Shown: in pieces, positions 42,040 to 48,213 of the stretch | Numbering within the stretch: the first letter of the stretch is position 1 | How the letters are laid out: every line of letters starts with the position of its first letter | Assembly (NCBI RefSeq): GCF_030499535.1 | Contig: NZ_JASTLB010000001.1 | Coordinates: 2,480,001 to 2,544,000 of the forward strand | Direction: 5' to 3' | From: Streptomyces sp. TG1A-8 | GTDB lineage: Bacteria > Actinomycetota > Actinomycetes > Streptomycetales > Streptomycetaceae | Length of the DNA stretch: 64,000 nt | Made by a program: the position numbers and the translations under genes | The notes under the pieces: generated by a model | Seen by the model: only the letters and a program-made list of their open reading frames with translations | Databases searched by the model: none | What the model was told of the DNA's origin: nothing

Positions 42040-42135
42040 TCAGCGACAGTGGACGTCGGCCACGCAGAGCGCGGTCACGCCGATGAGTGCCAGCTCGATG
42101 GCGGCACTGCTGGAGACGGCATGGCTGGACCACAT
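42040..42135 (-). CDS. Leaderless Cys-containing regulatory leader peptide (Ms4533A-like)
   Basis: 31 codons from the ATG at 42135, ending VTALCVADVHCR. The sequence resembles the actinobacterial Cys-rich leader peptides of the Ms4533A group (middle ELALIGVTALCVAD), which act as cysteine-responsive attenuators upstream of sulfur genes in mycobacteria. The -10 element of a consensus promoter lies seven bases before the ATG, so translation would begin at the first transcribed base. The peptide itself is probably dispensable; ribosome pausing at the two Cys codons near the end, when Cys-tRNA is scarce, would be the signal. Family assignment is from memory. Confidence 0.75.
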   Translation of the reverse strand: MWSSHAVSSSAAIELALIGVTALCVADVHCR

Positions 42136-42142
42136 GCCGAGA

Positions 42143-42171
42143 AATATGATCGAAGGCCGGACTCGTGTCAA
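42143..42171 (-). promoter_or_regulatory. Consensus-like promoter of the ABC importer operon
   Basis: On the minus strand TTGACA (42166-42171), a 17-base spacer and CATATT (42143-42148) precede the ATG at 42135 by seven bases. This is the best sigma-70-type promoter in the window and predicts a leaderless transcript. Confidence 0.8.
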
Positions 42172-42191
42172 TGTGACATGAGCGGCTCCCG

Positions 42192-43874
42192 TCATCTTCC
42201 GGGGTAGGGCCAGGGGTTGGGCAGGCAGTGGATTCCGTCGTGGTCGAGGAACTTCGTCTGCTGCTGCATGACCGGCGCCAGTTCGCCGTCCTTGTCGCAG
42301 GTCACATGGCCGTGTCCGAGCCGGTGGCCGACCTCGTGGTTGATGAGCATCTGCCGGTAGGCGTGGATCTCGTCCCCGTACGTCGTGCTGCCCTGGGCCC
42401 ACCGGTAGGCGTTGATCATCACGCGTTCCGTGGCCGCCGAGTCGCAGGACACGTTGTCCTCGGTGGTGTCCAGGCCGGACTTGGCGCACCACTGGGCGGT
42501 GGTGCCGGGGCTGGCCAGCGTGATCACGAAGTCGGGCTCGCCGGAGGAGACGCGCTCGAAGGTGCGGGCGCCGCCGTGGGCCCAGCTGCGGTCGTCGTTG
42601 AGCGTCTTCTGCACGGCCTGTGCGAACAGCTCGGCGTCCAGGCCCAGTCCCCGTTCGACGTCGACGCGGTACCGGAACTTCTGCCCGGTGCCGGGCGCCT
42701 TGGCGAAACCGGGGACGGCCTCGAACTTCCCCGAACCCTTCAGCGTGGCGCTCAGCGGGTACGTGCGGGCCATCTTCTGCTCGTACGTCAGCACGGCCGC
42801 GCTCGGCGCGGCGGACGGGGTCGCCCGGCCGGCCCCCCGCGCGTCGGACGCCCGGCCGTCGCCGGCGGACCGCGACCCGTCCCCGCTCTCGCGGCCGTGG
42901 GTGACCTGGCCCGCGACGACGACCGCGAGCACGGTGGTCACCGCGGCGGCCGCGATCCCCGTGAACGTCCGTCCCCTGCCGCCCCTCGGCTGGGCGGGGA
43001 CGCCGGTGCGGGGCGCGGTGCCGTCACCGCTTCCGGAGCCGGCCGTGCCGGCACCGTCACCGTGCGGCTCCCGCGGCTCACCGGTCCCGGTGGTGCGGGG
43101 CGCGCCCGCCGCCGGGCGGGCCGCGAAGACGTCGAGGTCCTCGTCGAAGGCGTCGAGGTCCTCCTGCCGGGGCCCGAACCGGCCCGGACCCCGCAGGTCC
43201 CCGGTGGTTGCGGAGTCCCCGCGCCCGCCGTCACCCGGTCCGCCCGGCCCGGTCCGCCTCTGCCCCTGCCCCTGCCGCGGGAGAGCGGCACCGGGCCCGG
43301 GTTCGCCCCGGCCCGCCCCGGAGGCACCCTCGCCACCGCTTGCGGCCCGCCGCGGGAACTCCCCCCAGCCGCCTCCGGCCTCCCACTGCTCGGGGTGCCC
43401 GCCGCGGGCATCCGCCCGGGGCGTCCCGCCGGGGGCCTGGGGCACACCGTGCGCGGAGGCGCCGTCGGACAGCCGGGGCACACCGCGTGCCGGGGTGCCG
43501 CCGGTGAGGCGGCGCACGCCCCGCGCGGGCGTGCCGTCGAAGGAGCGGTCCTCCCCCGGCGCGGCGCGCCGGGCGCCGCTTCCGAGCCGACCGGCTCCCG
43601 GTGCCTGCTGCCGGTCCCGCGCTCCCCGCGACCGGTCCTCCGGCCCCTGCGGCCGGCCGTCCGGCCCCTGCCGCCCCTCCCGCTCCCCCGGCTCCTCCTG
43701 CTGTCCCGGCGCCCGCCGCGGTGCGCCCTCCGGTGCCCGGCGTTGGCCCGGGAGCTGGGCGGGCCGTCGGACCCGGCCGGGGTCCTCGGCGCCCGGATCC
43801 TGTTCCCTCCGCTGTGCTGCCGTGGCGGCGGAGTCGTCCTTGGGGGCCGGTCCGCGTCGGCTGTGGCGTCCCAC
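42192..43874 (-). CDS. DUF3152 membrane-anchored metzincin-like protein
   Basis: 560 residues from the GTG at 43874 (GRHSRRGPAPKDD), which has GAGGG five bases upstream. Residues 1-300 are very long, disordered, Pro/Gly/Arg/Glu-rich cytoplasmic sequence. One membrane segment follows (FTGIAAAAVTTVLAVVVAG), then the extracytoplasmic DUF3152 domain. Its core contains LINHEVGHRLGHGHVTC, which matches the HExxHxxGxxH zinc motif of metzincin proteases. Cysteines (WCAKSG, VSCDS, TCDKDG, HCLPNP) probably form disulfides. Protease activity is inferred from the motif, not known. It follows the alpha/beta hydrolase by eight bases and is coupled to it. Confidence 0.88.
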   Translation of the reverse strand: MGRHSRRGPAPKDDSAATAAQRREQDPGAEDPGRVRRPAQLPGQRRAPEGAPRRAPGQQEEPGEREGRQGPDGRPQGPEDRSRGARDRQQAPGAGRLGSGARRAAPGEDRSFDGTPARGVRRLTGGTPARGVPRLSDGASAHGVPQAPGGTPRADARGGHPEQWEAGGGWGEFPRRAASGGEGASGAGRGEPGPGAALPRQGQGQRRTGPGGPGDGGRGDSATTGDLRGPGRFGPRQEDLDAFDEDLDVFAARPAAGAPRTTGTGEPREPHGDGAGTAGSGSGDGTAPRTGVPAQPRGGRGRTFTGIAAAAVTTVLAVVVAGQVTHGRESGDGSRSAGDGRASDARGAGRATPSAAPSAAVLTYEQKMARTYPLSATLKGSGKFEAVPGFAKAPGTGQKFRYRVDVERGLGLDAELFAQAVQKTLNDDRSWAHGGARTFERVSSGEPDFVITLASPGTTAQWCAKSGLDTTEDNVSCDSAATERVMINAYRWAQGSTTYGDEIHAYRQMLINHEVGHRLGHGHVTCDKDGELAPVMQQQTKFLDHDGIHCLPNPWPYPGR

Positions 43875-43882
43875 CGGGGCCC

Positions 43883-44953
43883 TCAGCTCCCCGCGCCCGT
43901 GGCGGCGGAGCCGCCCCCGGCGGCCGTGCCGGCCCCGGCGCCCGGGGTGTCCGCACCGGCGCCGGCGGTCGCGCCCGCGCCCTTCCGCTCCCCGGCCCCG
44001 GCCTCGGCCATGAGGTCGCGGAACGCCCCCGCCACCACCTCCGGGTACTCCATCATCGCCACGTGCCCGGCCTCCGGCAGGGACAGCAGGCGGGAGTCGC
44101 GGAAGGAGCGGGCGGCCTTGCGGGCCATGCGGAAGCCGACCAGCTGGTCGCGCAGGCCGTAGACCAGCAGGGTCGGGGCGAGCACGCGCTCGGCCTGGCG
44201 CCACAGACCGTGCTGGCCGCCCAGGGTGTAGGCGTTGACGATCCCGCGCGCGGAGCGTGCCATCGCGTCCCAGAAGTACGGCAGCCGCAGGCGTCGTTCC
44301 AGTTCCTCCACGGCGTACTGGAAGGCCTCGGGCGAGACGCGGCCGGGGTCGCCGTAACACAGGGCCATGACCCCGCGGACGCGCTGCTCGGCCGTCCACT
44401 GCTTGGTTAGCCGGGTGAAGAGCGCGGCCACGCCGGGGACGCCCAGCAGCCCGGTCGGCACGGCGCTGCGCTGGATCCGCAGCTCCGGGAGGGCCGGCGA
44501 GACGAGCGTGAGCGTCCGCACGAGATCGGGGCGTACGGCGGCCACGCGCGTGGCGGCGGCGCCGCCGAGCGAGTTGCCGAAGAGGTGGACCGGGCCGCGG
44601 CCGGCGGCGTCCAGGTAGCGGATCACCGCGCGCGCGTGCCCGGTGACGGAGTAGTCGCCGTCGTCCGGGGGCGGGGAGTCGCCGAAGCCGGGCAGGTCGA
44701 CCGCCTCGCTGTCCACGACGCCGTCCAGCTCCGCCATCAGCGCCGACCAGTTCTGCGAGGAACCGCCGAGCCCGTGGACGTACAGCGCGGGCGGCAGGCC
44801 CGCGCGGGCGGGCGGGCGCGAACGGACGGCGAGCGTGACCCCGGGCAGTCCCACCGACCTCAGCCGTTCGCCCTCGCCGAGCCGGACGGGTGCCACCCTC
44901 GGGAGCACACTGGCACTGGCGGCCGGTACGGACGGCGACTCGGTCGAAGACAT
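43883..44953 (-). CDS. Alpha/beta-hydrolase
   Basis: 356 residues. Alpha/beta-hydrolase features are ALYVHGLGGSSQNWSALM (oxyanion HG), VDLPGFGDSPPPDDGDYS, LFGNSLGGAAATRVAAV (nucleophile Ser in GNSLGG), LLVYGLRDQLVGFR (acid) and PEAGHVAMMEYPEVV (His). The C-terminal 35 residues are Gly/Ala/Thr-rich filler. It resembles actinobacterial lipases/esterases of unknown substrate. No Shine-Dalgarno; TAACAT lies six bases before the ATG, suggesting a leaderless transcript that continues into the DUF3152 gene. Confidence 0.9.
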   Translation of the reverse strand: MSSTESPSVPAASASVLPRVAPVRLGEGERLRSVGLPGVTLAVRSRPPARAGLPPALYVHGLGGSSQNWSALMAELDGVVDSEAVDLPGFGDSPPPDDGDYSVTGHARAVIRYLDAAGRGPVHLFGNSLGGAAATRVAAVRPDLVRTLTLVSPALPELRIQRSAVPTGLLGVPGVAALFTRLTKQWTAEQRVRGVMALCYGDPGRVSPEAFQYAVEELERRLRLPYFWDAMARSARGIVNAYTLGGQHGLWRQAERVLAPTLLVYGLRDQLVGFRMARKAARSFRDSRLLSLPEAGHVAMMEYPEVVAGAFRDLMAEAGAGERKGAGATAGAGADTPGAGAGTAAGGGSAATGAGS

Positions 44954-45164
44954 GCGGATATGTTACGAGACGATCACGTCGGGGTTCGTGTGTTCGCCGT
45001 CACAGGTTGGACACCGGTGGAGCGGAGACAGGAGGGGCGGAACCGCACGGCGAACGGGTGCCGACGGCGTGGCGTCCGGACGGGGCGTCTCCTAGGCTCG
45101 TGGAGAGGGCACCCGCGTGTGGCCCCTGCGTCATCCAGGGACGTTCGTAGGAAGGGAGCCCATC

Positions 45165-45389
45165 ATGGCGTACGACCCCATCGAGCCGGACGCGATCGAA
45201 GAGCTGGAGGCCGAGGGCGCTCCGGAGTTCGACGTCGAGGCCCCGGAGGTGGACGCCGCCGAACAGCAGGCCGACATCGCGCCGGACCGCGACGACCCCC
45301 TCACCTCGGTGGACCCAGACCGCGCGAACGAGGCCGACCTGGCCGAGCAGGCGCGCGTGGTCTCGCTCGACGAGGACGACTACCGCTGA
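45165..45389 (+). CDS. Small acidic conserved protein
   Basis: 74 residues, very acidic (about a third Asp/Glu), no Cys or Trp, no membrane segment. It opens MAYDPIEPDAIEELEAEG and ends VVSLDEDDYR. The ribosome site GGAAGGGAG is strong. The low-complexity composition suggests disorder. It ends at a 15-bp terminator hairpin. I do not recognise a function; its codon bias and ribosome site make it likely real. Confidence 0.75.
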   Translation: MAYDPIEPDAIEELEAEGAPEFDVEAPEVDAAEQQADIAPDRDDPLTSVDPDRANEADLAEQARVVSLDEDDYR

Positions 45390-45391
45390 GC

Positions 45392-45443
45392 CCGCGGGGC
45401 CGCCCCCGAGGCCCCGCGGACGCCCCGTGGGGCGGCCCCGCGG
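45392..45443 (+). terminator. Terminator hairpin with 15-bp stem
   Basis: CCGCGGGGCCGCCCC and GGGGCGGCCCCGCGG pair across a 22-base loop, two bases after the stop of the small acidic gene. Confidence 0.65.
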
Positions 45444-45611
45444 CGCCGGGCCGGCCGCGCGGGACTCCCCGCGGTGGCACAAGGCCCGCCTCGCGGCTTT
45501 CGTCGCCATCCGGTCCGTGAGATTCTGCGCTCGCGGCGCGCACACGACGGTTACCGAAAAGTACGATGGCCACGCGGCCGACACCGCACGTGGACGACTT
45601 TGGGAGGCGGC

Positions 45612-46253
45612 GTGACAGCCATCGAGCAGACCGAGGCGGCACGCCCACGCGGCACCCGCCTGCCGCGCCGAGCCCGGCGGAACCAGTTGCTGGGCGCCGC
45701 CCAGGAGGTTTTCGTCGCGCAGGGCTACCACGCGGCGGCGATGGACGACATCGCCGAGCGGGCGGGCGTCAGCAAGCCGGTGCTCTACCAGCACTTCCCC
45801 GGCAAGCTCGACCTCTACCTCGCCCTGCTGGACCAGCACTGCGAGTCGCTGATCCACGCGGTGCGCGGCGCGCTGGCGTCGACGACGGACAACAAGCAGC
45901 GCGTCCGGGCGACCATGGACGCCTACTTCGCGTACGTCGAGGACGACGGCGGCGCGTTCCGGCTGGTCTTCGAGTCGGACCTGACCAACGAGCCGGCGGT
46001 GCGCGAGCGCGTCGACAAGGTCACCAACGAGTGCGCCGAGGCGATCTGCGAGGTCATCGCCGAGGACACGGGCCTGTCGCGCGCGGAGTCGATGCTGCTC
46101 GCCTCCGGCCTCGGTGGCCTGGCGCAGGTGGTCGCGCGCTCGTGGCTGCACAGCGACCGCAGCGTGCCGCGCGACCAGGCGGTGCGGCTGCTGGCCTCGC
46201 TGGCGTGGCGGGGCATCGCCGGCTTCCCGCTGCACGGCACCGACCACCACTGA
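45612..46253 (+). CDS. TetR-family transcriptional regulator
   Basis: 213 residues. The N-terminal HTH is clear: RRNQLLGAAQEVFVAQGYHA, MDDIAERAGVSKPVLYQHFP, GKLDLYLALLDQH. The C-terminal ligand-binding domain (ATMDAYFAYVEDDGGAFRLV, ESDLTNEPAVRERV) belongs to a widespread actinobacterial subgroup. The GTG at 45612 follows GGGAGG. No divergent operon is present, and the next genes rightward (DUF3107, membrane protein) are separate. Its target and ligand cannot be predicted. Confidence 0.92.
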   Translation: MTAIEQTEAARPRGTRLPRRARRNQLLGAAQEVFVAQGYHAAAMDDIAERAGVSKPVLYQHFPGKLDLYLALLDQHCESLIHAVRGALASTTDNKQRVRATMDAYFAYVEDDGGAFRLVFESDLTNEPAVRERVDKVTNECAEAICEVIAEDTGLSRAESMLLASGLGGLAQVVARSWLHSDRSVPRDQAVRLLASLAWRGIAGFPLHGTDHH

Positions 46254-46403
46254 GCCCATCGGCCCGGTGACCGGACCGTTCCCGCCCGCTGTTCGCTTCT
46301 GGCGTTCCCGGGGTGCGGCACGGCCGTCCCCTCACCGGGCTAATGTGTGCAGCGTAGGGCGCGGAAGATCGCGCACATCACTGACCGTCGGAGGGACATA
46401 GCC

Positions 46404-46631
46404 GTGGAGGTCAAGATCGGCGTGCAGCACGCGCCCCGCGAGATCGTTCTGGAGAGCGGCCAGAGCGTCGAGGAGGTCGAGCGCGTGGTGGCCGAGGCGC
46501 TGGCCGGCAAGTCGCAGCTGCTGAGCCTCGCGGACGAGAAGGGCCGCAGGATCCTCGTCCCGGCGGAGCGCCTGGCGTACGTGGAGATCGGCGAGCCGAC
46601 CATCCGCAAGGTCGGCTTCGGCACGCTGTAA
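46404..46631 (+). CDS. DUF3107 family protein
   Basis: 75 residues. It starts VEVKIGVQHAPREIVLESGQ and ends EIGEPTIRKVGFGTL, matching the compact actinobacterial DUF3107 family in length and sequence. The ribosome site GGAGGG is eight bases before the GTG. It is commonly found next to a TetR gene, as here. Function unknown. A remarkable 23-bp hairpin follows. Confidence 0.9.
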   Translation: MEVKIGVQHAPREIVLESGQSVEEVERVVAEALAGKSQLLSLADEKGRRILVPAERLAYVEIGEPTIRKVGFGTL

Positions 46632-46653
46632 CCCGTACCGCGACGAACCGGTA

Positions 46654-46702
46654 CGCGCGGGAGGGGCCCGGCGGCACTGTGCCGCCGGGCCCCTCCCGCG
46701 CG
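46654..46702 (+). terminator. Perfect 23-bp hairpin terminator
   Basis: The left arm (46654-46676) and right arm (46680-46702) are perfectly complementary over 23 bp with a CTG loop. It starts 22 bases after the DUF3107 stop. Confidence 0.8.
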
Positions 46703-46869
46703 GGAGACGCGCAGACGGTGGAAACCGTGGGGGCGTGCAGGCCGTGACGGTGGGGGCTGTGCACAGATGGAGCACAACCCGCCCACAGCGGAGGATTGCA
46801 ACCCGCAGGTCACGGGTATGACGGGCTAGGACCGTCAAGCAGAGGCCGGCCGTGGGAGGGACCCCCGAC

Positions 46870-47139
46870 ATGATCCTTGAAGTGCTCGGATCCGCCTTGC
46901 TCGGTCTGGTGCTCGCCTGGGCCGCGGCGCACCGCCTCGCCCACCGGCTGCCGACCCGCCCCCTGGTCTTCTCGACGGGCGTCGCCGGAGCCCTCTTCGG
47001 CGACTTCGTCACCCACAGCGCCCTGGGCCCCGGCAGCACCCTGCTGAACCTGCTGGGCGCCGCGGTCGTCTCGGCGGCCTCCCTGTCCCTGCTCCTGCGC
47101 CCGGCGCGCCGCCTGCGCCGCCGATCGGCGACGGCGTAG
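46870..47139 (+). CDS. Small membrane protein, three hydrophobic segments
   Basis: 89 residues. Hydrophobic segments: ILEVLGSALLGLVLAWAAAH (2-21), VFSTGVAGALFGDFVTH (about 33-49) and LLNLLGAAVVSAASLSLLL (about 58-76). They are followed by a basic tail, RPARRLRRR. GGGAGGG precedes the ATG by nine bases. Topology would be three-pass with a cytoplasmic C-terminus. No family is recognised. Confidence 0.75.
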   Translation: MILEVLGSALLGLVLAWAAAHRLAHRLPTRPLVFSTGVAGALFGDFVTHSALGPGSTLLNLLGAAVVSAASLSLLLRPARRLRRRSATA

Positions 47140-47167
47140 GCACGGGGCGCCGGGACCGTCGGGGACG

Positions 47168-47914
47168 CTAGGCGGCCAGACCCAGCGCGGCCATCCGCTT
47201 CGTGTGCGCCTCCGTGATGCGGGAGAACATCTTTCCGACCTCCGCGAGGTCGAAGCCGTCCGCGACACCGCCCACCAGCATGGTCGACAGCGCGTCCCGG
47301 TCGGCGACCACCCGCTGGGACTGCGACAGCGCCTCCCCCATCAGCCGCCGCGCCCACAGTGCCAGCCGCCCGCCCACGCGCGGGTCGGCGTCGATGGCGG
47401 CCCGCACCTTCTCCACCGCGAATCCGGCGTGCCCGGTGTCGTCGAGGACGGACAGGACCAGCTCGCGGGTGTCGGCGTCGAGGCGGGCCGCGACCTCCCG
47501 GTAGAAGTCGCTCGCGATCGAGTCGCCGACGTACGCCTTGACCAGGCCCTCCAGCCAGTCCGAGGGCGCCGTCTGCCGGTGGAAGCCGTCCAGGGCCGCG
47601 ACGAACGGCTCCATCGCCGCGGTCGGCTCCTCGCCGATCCCGGTCAGCCGGCTGCGCAGCCGCTCGAAGTGGTGGAACTCGGCCGAGGCCATCTTCGCCA
47701 GCTCGGCCTTGTCCGCGAGGGTCGGCGCCAGCTTGGCGTCCTCCGCGAGCCGCTCGAACGCCGCCAGTTCGCCGTACGCGAGCGCGCCGAGCAGGTCGAC
47801 GACCGCGGCACGGTAGTGCGGGTCGGCGGAGGCCTGCGCCCAGTTCCGGGCGGCGACACCGGTGTGTCCGGCGGGTGCGGCGGAAGCGTTCTCAGCCTTG
47901 TCAGAGCTAGTCAT
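47168..47914 (-). CDS. Ferritin-like protein of the MiaE_2 family
   Basis: 248 residues, all-helical. The di-iron ligand candidates are GELAAFERLAEDA (Glu), ASAEFHHFERL (ExxH), DSIASDFYREVAARL and DTGHAGFAVEKV. This is the ferritin-like fold related to tRNA-(ms2io6A) hydroxylase (MiaE), annotated in actinobacteria as MiaE_2. tRNA hydroxylation is not proven for these members. No Shine-Dalgarno; TATTGT is seven bases before the ATG, fitting a leaderless transcript. It diverges from the DEAD-box helicase gene across 299 bases in which I see no further gene. Confidence 0.88.
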   Translation of the reverse strand: MTSSDKAENASAAPAGHTGVAARNWAQASADPHYRAAVVDLLGALAYGELAAFERLAEDAKLAPTLADKAELAKMASAEFHHFERLRSRLTGIGEEPTAAMEPFVAALDGFHRQTAPSDWLEGLVKAYVGDSIASDFYREVAARLDADTRELVLSVLDDTGHAGFAVEKVRAAIDADPRVGGRLALWARRLMGEALSQSQRVVADRDALSTMLVGGVADGFDLAEVGKMFSRITEAHTKRMAALGLAA

Positions 47915-48213
47915 GAGGCGCACAATAGCCCGCTCGCCGCGGTTCGAAAGCCTCTGACCGAGCACTGTGACGACGACTACGTGACCAAATCGGCCATCAC
48001 ATGTGCGCGAATCCGGGGTATGGTGGTAATGCGCCCTGCTGAGTGCGTCGACGGTGTTCGACGTGTCCCGACGGGCCGCACGCATGAGGATGCCCGGTCG
48101 GTGGCCCGATCGGCTCCGACCCGACAGCCCTCCCCCGCCGCACGGCTCAGCGCGTACGGCGAACGGAGGGACACCCTCAGCGGTACGAGCGCTAGAGCGT
48201 CGGCAGAGGTCCC

